A DNA stretch of 64,000 nt from the NCBI GenBank assembly GCA_960531495.1, contig OY482846.1, forward strand, positions 9,835,393-9,899,392. The letters are read 5' to 3'. The stretch comes from Zeus faber. Lineage: Eukaryota; Chordata; Actinopteri; Zeiformes; Zeidae. Made by a program: the position numbers and the translations under genes. Under the pieces are notes generated by a model. That model was not told the origin of the DNA, searched no databases, and saw only the letters and a list, made by a program, of their open reading frames with translations. Shown here piece after piece: positions 1-9,688 of this stretch. Each line of letters starts with the position of its first letter. The first letter of the stretch is position 1.

Positions 1-621
1 ATCCACACTCCGGACGTCCACTGAGAAGTCCATCTCAGTCCACGGCTCAGTATTTGTAGACTTAACGGACTTTTGATTCTAACTGTGTCAAAAAGAGCTT
101 GTTGCCTCTTTTCTTTCCCAAGGACAAAACGTAAGACACAGAAACGGTTCGGTGAATGGCGGCCCTTGTTTTGCTTCATTTTAGGTTTCTCACAGTCGTC
201 ACCGTCACATGATTCCGGGGCCAGGGAGCTAGAGGGGGAGTCACGGGGCTGGAGAGATGATTCCACGCCGCCCTCAACAAGGTGTTGAGACGCTCTCACA
301 GATACAACTTTGGTTTCAGATAAAACCTTGATGGACATTATTTTTTTGTTGTTTTTTTTTAAGTGCTGTTCTGAAATGTCCCACTCCTTCTTAGTGGCAC
401 GTCCCCCAAAAGGTTCCCAATACCTGTTCACTGTTTCCTTTTTAGGTTGATTTTTAAGGTTTTTTATTTATGGTTTATCGTTTGATTTATTGTTTATTAT
501 TGTGCGTGACCGCATGCTTACTGCTCATTTTTTTATTTTCAGGTTAATTCTTCTAGTTTATTTTTATTTCATTGTTTATTGTTATTTTTTGCTTTATGTA
601 TGTTCTATCTAATCTATCCAT
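1..621. other. No gene recognised
   Basis: Short frames only. The second half is T-rich and grades into the tetranucleotide repeat at 622. A 71-codon frame at 73-288 shows no recognisable domain. Confidence 0.5.
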
Positions 622-898
<277 letters not shown>

Positions 899-1130
899 AT
901 TTACTGTATTATTATGCTGCATTGCATGTGGAGCGGGCTGATGAGATGTGTGCGATCTGGAGTATTCAAAATGGGTGGAGGTGGATGGTGGTAGTGGATG
1001 TGTGGGGCAGCAGTTTTGACGGCTGTTGCCACACAGATGTCCCGGTTACACCAACTGGGTGTCTTGTCTGGAGCAATGATGCATTCATACCTATTACTAT
1101 ACAACTGGTCAACCTGATCCCCCTGCCCGG

Positions 1131-1131
<1 letters not shown>

Positions 1132-1198
<67 letters not shown>
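1132..1198. repeat. (CA)n microsatellite
   Basis: Uninterrupted CA dinucleotides of about 66 bp. Confidence 0.98.
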
Positions 1199-1200
<2 letters not shown>

Positions 1201-1697
1201 TCTGCGGAAATTGTGTATTTAAATATGTGTAGAAAAGGATGCATTGTTTATGTTGTGGTGTTGCAGAAATAACATTGTGATTGATATACTGGGATCATGG
1301 GATTTGGAGAAACTGAAAGACAAAATATGTATGTAATATGTAATGTAATATATGTAATTTGTAAGTCATGACATTGTGAACTGTAAACTCTGTTTTTGCT
1401 AAAACAACACAAAAGTACGTTTTTGGTTTCAGTGTGAATAGAGCTCAAGTGGCTTTTTCATACACCTGACGTCCTCCAACCTCATGACAGTCTCTACTTC
1501 CTGATGGGATTCCACAATAAGAATGCTCTATTGGAATTCCGCATAACTGTCTTTTTTACTTTTAGTTTTATGGGGGGAGTTTAAGTGCCAGGTTTGTACA
1601 TCTGTACAAGATGCATATGGGCCTCAATAAATAAAATTTTATCTATGTATTTACTTTTTGGTCTTCTTATGACAAAACAACAGCTACAACTACTCTC
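1199..1697. other. No gene recognised
   Basis: AT-rich sequence. AATAAATAAA near 1626-1635 on the plus strand resembles a poly(A) signal, but no upstream exon is visible. Confidence 0.4.
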
Positions 1698-1840
1698 AAT
1701 ACAACTACTTTAAGTCTATCTACTTTAAGTCTAAGTATTTTTTGTCTATCTACTTTAAGTCTAAGTACTTTAAGTCCATCTACTCTAAGTCTAAGTACTT
1801 TAAGTCTATGTACTCTAAGTCTAACTATACTAAGTATCTC
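1698..1840. repeat. Short minisatellite based on CTACTTTAAGTCTAAGTA
   Basis: Imperfect units alternating ACTTTAAGTCTA and ACTCTAAGTCTA, about 9-18 bp each and about 8-10 units. Confidence 0.8.
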
Positions 1841-2938
1841 CTGCCTCTCAATCCCAGGTTCTGTCCATATCAGTCGACCTCAGGTCATACCTTTATCATT
1901 ACTTGGAGTGTTTGTGCCTCCGGGACTGGATTACTTAAGAGGAGCTAAGTTTACAAGGGAATGTGTTTACCAGTGGAAAGAAAAAAAGAAGAATTTTAAG
2001 GCCGTTTCATCTCAGCAAAGATTTTGCAACTATTTTATTTTCTGGACGACGAGACAAAACAAACAGTTTAGAGGTTGAAGTTTACAGAAATGACACGTTT
2101 AACTGGACAGATTGACTGGGATCTAATCATGTCAGCCGCCGTTACTAATAGTTTGTGGAATTGTGTGTGTGTGCTTGTGTGTGTGTGTGTGTGTGTGTTT
2201 AAGTGCACATGTAGAAGCATGCCGATGGTTGGCGTGGGGGGAGAGATAGGATGAGTTAAAACTAGGGCTAAAAATGGAGCGTCTAAATATACAGAGTGAT
2301 AATGAAGTTATACAACCGCACTGTGCCATTGAAGAAAATTTGACATTTGGGATTAGTGCAGTAAAAGAAAAAAAAGAGGTCATGATGAGATCCCAAAAAC
2401 GCCTGATTCATCATACAGCCACCTCAACGTCTCATCAATTTACATTGCTTTTGACGGTGAATAAATGCCATCATATTGATTGATTGATTGATTGATTGAT
2501 TGACTGACTGAGTGAGTGATTGAAGTCTAATAATAATAATAATAATAATAATCATCATCAAACTATACTATGTGCTTTTTGACTGGTAAATTTGGTAAAA
2601 AGATGCCTTAAGCACTCATTAAACGGTATAAGAGGAAATCAGTGAGTTTGAAGTTGGAAAATATTAGAATTTAACCTCGTAATGCTGTAATAAATGGTGT
2701 TTTTTGAGATCTTTCATTATTTTATGGAACAGCATTGGCTTATTTTATTTGAGCTTTTTGGGATTTGGACATTTCTCAGAATTGAAAACAATTTTGCTGT
2801 ATCAGTGATTTAGTGGGACGATCTTCAGCAGTACCCAGAAAGCAAACATTAAAAATAAAATCAACCTCCAAAAAAGAGGACATTTGAGGTGCGCTCAAGC
2901 TCCACAATCGATTACAGTCGTATTTCTGTGTTCTGACA
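1841..2938. other. No gene; several short simple repeats
   Basis: Contains (GT)n at 2162-2203, (TTGA)n at about 2479-2510 and (AAT)n at 2529-2553. The rest is AT-rich single-copy-looking sequence with no recognisable coding potential, up to the proposed dio3 poly(A) site. Confidence 0.6.
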
Positions 2939-2944
2939 TTTATT
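2939..2944 (-). terminator. dio3: Candidate poly(A) signal of dio3
   Basis: AATAAA on the minus strand, 97 nt past the SECIS outer helix. It is the first canonical hexamer after the SECIS on that strand. The cleavage site would fall near 2910-2925. Confidence 0.55.
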
Positions 2945-3040
2945 ACAAAAAGAATAATAATAATAATAATCTAAACATTTGTTCAATAAAGAATACATTG
3001 TTTACAGGACATTTTGGCAACTGATCGCAACGTCGCCCAA

Positions 3041-3120
3041 CTCTGGTGTCATCAACATCAGTATCGGTTTTCTGGTGCTACCGTTGAAAAACCGAACTTC
3101 ACACAAACACCGGAGAGAGG
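3041..3120 (-). promoter_or_regulatory. dio3: SECIS element of dio3
   Basis: RNA hairpin in the 3' UTR needed to decode UGA as selenocysteine through SBP2/EFSec. On the minus strand the 5' quartet is GTGAA (3102-3098). Twelve nucleotides later the apical AA is at 3085-3084, and the 3' quartet is TGAT (3060-3057). The helix between them pairs CGGTTTT (3094-3088) with AAAACCG (3071-3065) plus GT/AC at the base. An outer helix pairs GGTGT near 3111-3107 with ACACC near 3049-3045, and CTCT with AGAG outside it. The spacing fits the eukaryotic consensus. I found it by eye; SECISearch was not run. Confidence 0.88.
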
Positions 3121-3195
3121 CATCACACACACACGCACGCACGCACACGCACACGCACACACACACACACACACACACCCACACCCACACACACT
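3121..3195. repeat. (CA)n microsatellite next to the SECIS
   Basis: CA/CG-interspersed dinucleotide repeat within the dio3 3' UTR, starting immediately upstream (in transcript sense) of the SECIS outer helix. Confidence 0.9.
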
Positions 3196-3859
3196 GACCG
3201 ACGGGTATACTGTATAAAAATAAAGTGGTCATGAATGGATTCTGATTCACTGTTAAAAGTTCTGAAATTCAAAATTCTGCACAATTTTAAACAAATTATT
3301 ACTCTTTTCTATACAAATAATTAGAATTATGTCAAAATACAAGCACGGCTCGACCAGTATCTGTTTGATTCCTTTACACACGAAGGGTGATGAGACAAAT
3401 CAAAATTATGAGTCTAGAACAATGAGTAGCAGCATCGGAACATTATGGGATGTCCCGCACAGATGTCCACCCAGGGGTAGCTATACACCAAACCCAAATG
3501 ACAGCAGCAGTGGCCAGGGTGTTTTCTCCTTACATGATTTTTGACATGACACGTCTGTGCATGAGTGAATGAATGAAGAAAGAGCATTAGGGTCACATGA
3601 AAAGAAACAAAACACATAGCCATAAAAAAAATAAATTAATTCTGACTTTTTTTTATCAGAGTTTAATCTGACTTTTTTTTTTTCCACCTGTCCCTAAGCG
3701 TCTTCCGTAGAATTGGAGAAGTACATCGGTAATAGGCACGGATTTATAAAAAAAACAACAACAAGTTTGTTAGTCCCATGTTTTCTTCTCTTTCATATTC
3801 TGGAAACATTTGAGTTGAATCGCGTGGATTAATCAAGTAATGTGACTTCAAAAACAACT

Positions 3860-3968
3860 TGCGGGCCAGATTCGACAACCCACAAAACACGCGTCGGGGC
3901 GGGCCGCAAGTTCTCTGACGGGGCCGTGATGTGGGGCCCGGACCAGTGGTTTGACACCCCGGTCCTGA
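3860..3968 (-). mobile_element. hAT-like terminal relic in the dio3 3' UTR
   Basis: On the minus strand the stretch starts near GGGTGTCAAACC and includes GGTCCGGGCC, GCGGCCCGCC and TCTGGCCCGC. This is the usual degenerate head of fish hAT-type repeats (GGTGTCAAAC followed by CGGGCC-rich sequence). It sits between the stop codon and the SECIS. No intact second terminal repeat or target duplication was found. Confidence 0.5.
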
Positions 3969-4012
3969 ATCCCAAAAACAAACAAACCAACAAACAAACA
4001 AACAAACAAAAA
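3966..4012. repeat. (CAAA)n-type repeat
   Basis: Repeats of CAAA/CAAACAAAC directly after the dio3 stop on the minus strand (read there as TTTG). Part of the 3' UTR. Confidence 0.85.
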
Positions 4013-4014
4013 AC

Positions 4015-4836
4015 CTACACATGGAGCACTGACGTTTTGGAACTCAACACGTCCTTCCGGTAGAGCTCGAGCCAGTTCCTGAGCTCGGAGATCCGGTAGC
4101 CCTCGGGGCCCCTGCCGCCCTGGTACACCACCCGCTCGTCCCGCAGGACGTACAGCCGCTCGAAGTAGGCTCCGTACGCCGCGTTGGACGAGTTGTCCAT
4201 GTTGTCCACGACCACGCTGCTGCCCGGCGCCTCGGACAGCAGCAGGCGCGCGGCGCGCAGCCGGTCCTCGATGCAGCGGTGCGTGGGGATCTGGTGCGGT
4301 GCGTCCGTGCTCACCCACCCGTCCGACGGGTGCGCCTCCTCGATGTACACGATCAGCGAGTCCGCGATGTCCGCGTACTGGCGGGCCACCCGCTGGAAGG
4401 CCGCCAGGCGCGTCATGAACGGCGGTCAGGAGCAGCTGCCGAAGTTGAGGATGAGCGGTCTCCGGGCGCGCATGCCGTCCAGGAGGCGGACCCGCCGTCG
4501 CTCCTGCACCGTGAACACCTCCGTGTTGGGCGCGACGTGGCCGAGGTGCGCCGACTTGAAAAAGTCCAGTTTCTGTCCGTACCACACGGCGCGCAGCGAC
4601 TCCGCGGTGAACATCTTGTTGGAGTCGGACACGCACACGGGCGGGTCGTCCGCGCTGTCGCCGTCCCCCTCCTCCTGCCGCTCGGAGCCCATCCCCAGCA
4701 GCACTTTGCGCCGGATGCACAGGAAGTCCAGCAGCCACAGCAGCAGCGCGGCCAGCAGGAAGCGCGGCAGCAGCAGGACGCACAGCGCGGCGTGCTTCAG
4801 GGTCCGAGCCATGCGGGCGCCGCCGGACCCGAGCAT
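4015..4836 (-). CDS. dio3: Type 3 iodothyronine deiodinase (selenoprotein), single exon
   Basis: Membrane-anchored selenoenzyme that removes an inner-ring iodine from T4 and T3, inactivating thyroid hormone. The reading frame runs 4836 to 4015 and crosses one TGA at 4428-4426, giving 273 residues with Sec137 in the family signature SCSUPPFM. Fish and mammalian DIO3 are of similar length. Residues 16-36 form a hydrophobic anchor followed by DFLCIRRK. The thioredoxin-like domain follows, with conserved EEAHPSDGW (H169), THRCIED (H186) and [11 protein letters not shown] (212-222), ending TSVLHV. The ATG at 4836 is chosen because it is the first in frame and has G at -3; Met9 is an alternative start and would make it Sec129. 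No intron is needed, as in other DIO3 genes. Dio1 and Dio2 have introns and a different N-terminus. A SECIS lies downstream, and the gene is CpG-rich. No damaging change is visible, so I judge it functional. Confidence 0.97.
4426..4428 (-). other. dio3: Selenocysteine codon (UGA) of dio3
   Basis: The in-frame TGA sits between SCS and PPFMTRL, exactly where deiodinases carry their catalytic selenocysteine. Homologous protein sequence continues for 136 residues after it, so it is a recoded codon and not a nonsense mutation. A plain ORF caller splits the gene here. Confidence 0.97.
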
Positions 4837-4994
4837 CACCGCTCCCCGGGATGCGGGCGGGCTGGATGAGGCTGTGCGTGCGTGTGTGTGTGTCTGCGTG
4901 TTTGTGTGAGTGGGGAGGTGGTACCGTGGGCCGTGTCACTCACCTGTCTCACTCATCGGAGAAGGGAAAACTATCTGACGTGACGCGCCGCGCG

Positions 4995-5001
4995 TTTTAT
5001 A
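4995..5001 (-). promoter_or_regulatory. dio3: TATA box of dio3
   Basis: TATAAAA on the minus strand in a GC-rich context, followed downstream by GCGCGGCGCG and CACGTCA. It lies about 160 bp upstream of the ATG at 4836, so the start site would be near 4965-4970 with a 5' leader of about 130 nt. Position and context fit; no transcription data. Confidence 0.6.
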
Positions 5002-5106
5002 GGTAGCGGGGGCCGGCGGCGTTTGAATAACTAAGGAAAAAACACGCCTCCGGAGGACCGCGGCACCGCCCACTCACATGGTGGGATTTACCTCCAGTCA
5101 ACTCTA

Positions 5107-5172
5107 CTTCAGAGGGGGAGGGGGGGTCAGAGATACAGGGAGAGGGAAGGGTTGGGGGGGGGGGGGGGGGGG
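5107..5172. repeat. G-rich tract with a run of about 19 G
   Basis: Runs of G separated by short spacers end in an uninterrupted G tract at 5154-5172, roughly 155 bp upstream of the dio3 TATA box. It could form a quadruplex; the length is likely polymorphic. Confidence 0.8.
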
Positions 5173-5880
5173 TTATAGACATTTTGAGAGGGAGACGGAC
5201 AGGGAGGGAGAGCGTGACTTGTGCCATTTATTATTTCAAAGGCAGGTGAATGTTGCTCTGGAACGAGGCTGAAAGGGGGGCAACAGTGAACAAAAAGACA
5301 AGGTTGTAATGTGTTGTATACCTTATCTTTCTTCAACCAAAACAATCACATTTATCGCAAGAAAGCCATGTGTAGAATAGTGTAATGTGAGCTGTTCCGC
5401 GTCAACAGAAAAGTGTGAAAACCGAAATTGACTTAAAAATGCGTTGTTTTGGCCACTTCACACAGGAAACCCAAACATGCGTTAAATTATAGGAGTTGTA
5501 CCACATAAAGAACAAGAAAGCGACATCACTTGGATTTTGGGAACATTTTGCGCGTTAATCTAATTTTACGCACGCATTGGACTCACTACCACAGTGCAGA
5601 GTTCTAGTGGTTTGGTAAATTACCCACACAACTGCATTCTTTCAAGTTTATTCCGTGCGCTTTCGCTTGTAGAATGCGGACCTGAGTGCGTGTAACCTCA
5701 CTAGACGGCGCTAAACGCATACATGTGACGCGCACATGGGCAGCGCGCTGTCACCATCCCCAAATCCGATCAGCTAAGGCCATTACTTTGTATTTTCTTT
5801 CTATCTCTTTGAGCATATGAACTTTCTTCCTAACAGACACAAACTACCTTTTTTCAAAGACTTTCCAAATACTCCCATAT
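5173..5880. other. dio3 upstream flank, no gene recognised
   Basis: Mixed composition with some CpG clusters (around 5650-5760). No coding frame or repeat family recognised. Confidence 0.4.
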
Positions 5881-5965
5881 ACAGGGGTTCCCAACCTGGG
5901 ATACGCGGCCGCCCTAGGGGTCCTCTAAAGGATTGCAGCGGGTTCCCAAGCAGAATTATTTTTAG
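5881..5965 (+). mobile_element. hAT-like terminal fragment
   Basis: CAGGGGTTCCCAACCTGGGA followed by a GGGGTCC and GCAGCGGGTTCCC context is the typical head of fish hAT repeats. The other end was not identified. Confidence 0.5.
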
Positions 5966-6396
5966 TTGTTTATTTTTTTTATTTTTTTACATTCTAAATA
6001 GGTTTTAAATGAATATTAAATAAATGAATACATTTTAAAATAAATATTACATAATACATATTTTTATGACTATTAGATAAACACCTTACATACTGTACGG
6101 ACCGCAAGATTAAAAATTTATAAATAAACACATCAATATTAAAGGTTGATATTTTCTTCAAAAGATAATAATATATCCTGAAAAGATTTAAACGGACCCA
6201 TAATACAAGTATGGTAAGAATGGGGTAACAGTATCCCAAAAAATCATGTCAACTGTGTCTGTGTTCCTGTTACACAAAACTCATAATTCATGTTTTTCAC
6301 ATTTAAAAGACGTAACTTAACTTCAAGTTACAAAACTAGCTCCCCGACATGCATGCAATGTATGCTGACTTTGTATGGCTCATAGACAGTTTTAGT

Positions 6397-6424
6397 ATCA
6401 TCACTTATAATAATAAGTGATGAT
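6397..6424. repeat. 11-bp perfect inverted repeat
   Basis: ATCATCACTTA at 6397-6407 and its complement at 6414-6424, with a 6-base AT loop. Confidence 0.9.
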
Positions 6425-6454
6425 AATGATAACAACATAATAAACTTTCAGTTG

Positions 6455-6985
6455 GATCTGCACCCACACACATTGCATATCTCTGAGGTCTGCAAATGAG
6501 CAGCGGCTGGTGGTGCCTCCACTGCGTAGAATGAGCTTTCAATCAAGACTCTTCTCATGCGTGGACGGTGGAAGGAGCTCCCCAGCCTGTTATGCTCTGC
6601 AGAGGAACACCTGATCTATAGCTATGACTCTATTCTTGTTTTTGTTGATGTTGACTATAGATTTGAAGTTGTTGTATTGACATGATGCACTTACAACATA
6701 AGAGTTGTTGGTGTTGTTGACTATTTTTTTGTGGTTTTATTGACATAATGCTGTAACATATGAATACTTATATTGCACTTAAAAAATACTAACAACACTA
6801 TTTTATCCTGATTCCTTACAGCATCTTGCATCTTGTATCTGGTTGAATTTATGGAAACAGGTGCTAAGGCACTTAAATTTGAGGTTGCTCCAATGGTCGA
6901 TGTACGATTGTTTCTAGCCTTATGTACAGTAAGTCGCTTTGGACAAAAGGCATCTGCTTAATGAATAAATGTAAATGTAAAAAAA
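6455..6985 (+). mobile_element. L2-type LINE, 5'-truncated 3' end
   Basis: Near 6505-6600 the plus strand reads PPLRRMSFQSRLFSC, matching the C-terminal end of fish L2 reverse transcriptases. The 3' end near 6930-6980 has GTCGCTTTGGAC, GGCATCTGCTTAATG and ATAAATGTAAATGTAAA, the same tail as the L2 copy at 32110 on the other strand. 5'-truncated insertion, decayed. Confidence 0.75.
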
Positions 6986-8215
6986 TTACAAGTGAGCTTA
7001 AAGGTGTCTGATCTGGTTGTTATGGTTGCATGAGAACTCTGGCCCAGCCTTTATTGGGTTCTTTCTTTATAGCCCTGGATTATGTCTGTTTTTGGAGCAA
7101 CTTTAGACGACAGCAGAAATAGTCTAATTTGAAGGACGGTGGCGCTGTGAAATATGTATTTAGTGACTTGTAGAAATAGATAGGAGTTGATCGATAGAAT
7201 AGAGAGAAAGTCCTTTAAGACATTAAAAAGTGTGAAAAACAGGCCAGACATGTAGCAGATATACTGTTTCTACACAAGCCACTTGAGAGTCATTTAATAT
7301 ACATGAGTGAGGTTTTTGCAGAGGTTTGCTTTCTTTTGCTTTGCCCACAGCAACACATGACACTCAAAAAAAGAAAAAAAACATTCATAATATTGACACA
7401 CATACACACATATATATATACATAGTATATACACATATATAGAAACAAATACACAAAAGCAACACATTCACTCACAGACAGACAGTAGATTCAGCACCCT
7501 TTTAATCTTCTCTGTAGAGACAAGTGTGAAACACGTTCTCATTTTGATGGAATAACCTTAATATTCTTTACTCTATATTCACTATTTCAGACATTAATTT
7601 TGTCCTGTGTACTGCTAAAACAATCTGCCTCTATAATTATCTTGAATGAAATTTTTAGTTTTTTGGATTTACTTTAAGACGACCACTATCCAAGTCCCTA
7701 AAAAAAAAAAGAAACACAACCCCGGGCTCGATTGTCACTCCCACCAAAATGACACCCAAAATTGTATTTTTATTTAATATATATTTATTATTTATAAATA
7801 ATAATTCACCCTTATTTTGCCATGGATCGTCTACTGTAAGACACTTCTCAGAGGCCTCAAAACTAGAACATCAGACCTTTGTCCCACTTCCTCCCATAAA
7901 CTCAGTGCAAAGGCTCCCAATTGAATTAAAATACTAAAGTTTTAATAGTTAATAAAGTTAATAAAGTTTCCCTCATTATATAAAGGGAGCCATGTGGTTG
8001 GGCTCAACCATGTATATATCACAGCTTTTGCGTCTATATATGTCCAAAAGTCCTCCTATTCCCTGTCAAAGGGGTAAGTCTAGATTAAAGTGACCTAAAA
8101 CTAAAGGCTGACACAGTTTCCATGCATGCTGTCTGTTTCAAATACCAATTTTCTTTGGCTTTAAACGAAATATGTTGAATTTTGTTTACTTTTATTGTTA
8201 ACTATTTTACAGCCT
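6986..8215. other. No gene recognised
   Basis: AT-rich, with TA/CA-rich low complexity at about 7395-7445. The short frames (up to about 66 codons) show no domain. Confidence 0.5.
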
Positions 8216-8221
8216 ATAATT

Positions 8222-8700
8222 ACACAGCGTTGTAGAATACTCAATTCTGATTGCGTAATAGCGGCAATCAGTGGTCAGTTGTTTCTGAATAACCTCTTGT
8301 CCTTGTTTCACATAGTGTTTAGCTACGTTGTGGGACTATTTTTCTTACACTAGGCAACATTTTTATTTTGTTTAGTAAGTAGCTGTGTATTAAGGAAGAT
8401 AATGCAGCCAGACATAATCGCAAAATAATCCCCTTCAGACAGATCATCGGGGGTTATTTTGCGATAATGACCGGATGGCTGCACATGAACCTCTACATAT
8501 CACGTTACTACTACTCCTACTTAGTTCTCTTAACGTTATATCACAACAACAATGTCCCAACAGCATTTTTGTGATTTTTATGCTAAATTTGTTTGGATCA
8601 GATCAAAAATAACCCACATCAGAGTGAAGATCCTGATCACGCTGTTGGGGCTTATTTTTCAATAACGACCAGCTGGCTGTACATTATCCCTTACTTATGA
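8222..8700. mobile_element. MITE-like repeat with internal palindrome, copy 1
   Basis: Includes a large inverted pair: GCAGCCAGACATAATCGC with AAAATAATCCCC (8404-8434) against GGGGGTTATTTTGCGATAAT with GGATGGCTGC (8450-8483). A related arm recurs near 8645-8685. The same block recurs at 13666-13710 and in reverse order at 14220-14790. Its family is not recognised. Confidence 0.6.
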
Positions 8701-8734
8701 CTAATTAAGGTGTTTGAAGACACATTGTAACCAT

Positions 8735-8738
<4 letters not shown>

Positions 8739-8790
<52 letters not shown>
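8739..8790. repeat. (TA)n microsatellite
   Basis: About 50 bp of TA dinucleotides. Confidence 0.97.
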
Positions 8791-8794
<4 letters not shown>

Positions 8795-8821
8795 TGTCAC
8801 TCAGTTACTTATTTTTCCTAT

Positions 8822-8834
8822 TTTATTATTATTA

Positions 8835-8898
<64 letters not shown>

Positions 8899-8916
8899 TT
8901 ATTTCTTCTTCTTCTT

Positions 8917-8947
<31 letters not shown>

Positions 8948-8973
8948 TTATTATTATTATTATTATTATTTTA
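8822..8973. repeat. (ATT)n-(TTC)n-(ATT)n trinucleotide tract
   Basis: ATT block, a TTC/CTT block at about 8902-8946, then ATT again. Confidence 0.97.
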
Positions 8974-9439
8974 GAACTGTTAGGTGCTTCTAGTTACTAC
9001 ACTTAAATCAGTCACTCAGATATATAGTATATACAGTATACTCCTTACGTTGTATATTACTTTCTTTTCAACATCGACAAGCTAATCCAATGAAGAAGCG
9101 CCTCTGATTTTTCTTGATAATAATTATAACCCCGTCCCTCTTCTGTTTGTCAAGTGTTCAAGTAGGTGTGTGGTTACTAAGCAACCGTCCTGAAATCCCT
9201 CTTTTCTAATCTGCACAGTCCGGGCAGCGACTGCCTGTAGCCTTCAGCACGGAACTCACACATCGCCTTGAGTCGACGCTGACTGGTTTTCATCAGGGTT
9301 GCTTCAAGACATGAAAAAAAGAGGTAAATGATGAACAAAACACAATTCAGAACTTTCACCCAATAACAGTGACATCCAAATTTTCCTGTTTGTTTTGTTG
9401 TTGTAGCATGTGTACGAACCACGCTCTGTATATAAACAA

Positions 9440-9662
9440 CTCTTAATGAATGTCATTCATTACATTACATTGTGAATGTTCTTTCATACTATTTATTCAG
9501 ATCCTACCTAGTATTTTATGTAAATGTATTTTCTTAATTTTGCCTCAACTTTTTTTTTTAATGTATGTTTTACGGGAGGCACTAAAAACTGCAGTCAAAT
9601 TCCTAACATGTGTAAGCATATTTGGCCAATAAAGGCTAAGTCTGATTCTGAGATTTCGTTTT
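9440..9662 (+). mobile_element. LINE-like 3' end
   Basis: Ends TTGGCCAATAAAGG followed by CTGATTCTGAG, the common 3' tail of Rex/RTE-type fish LINEs. No coding part is visible. Confidence 0.4.
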
Positions 9663-9688
9663 ACTTGCATAGGCTACTATATCCTAGT

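Larger units (their letters stand above)
4040..5060. promoter_or_regulatory. CpG-rich island over dio3 and its promoter
   Basis: Base composition is strikingly GC- and CpG-rich here compared with the AT-rich flanks, covering the whole coding region and the TATA area. DIO3 loci are typically embedded in a CpG island, so this is expected. It also explains long open antisense frames in the region. Confidence 0.7.

Noticed and set aside
4426-4428. Nonsense mutation making dio3 a pseudogene
   Set aside because: It is the selenocysteine UGA; homology continues after it and a SECIS is present.
4184-4909. 241-codon plus-strand frame as a gene
   Set aside because: Antisense shadow of dio3 in a CpG island. 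No domain, start context or UTR features.
3848-4939. 363-codon minus-strand frame over dio3
   Set aside because: It is a shifted frame of the GC-rich dio3 region, with arginine/alanine/glycine-rich composition and no homology; the deiodinase frame explains the sequence.
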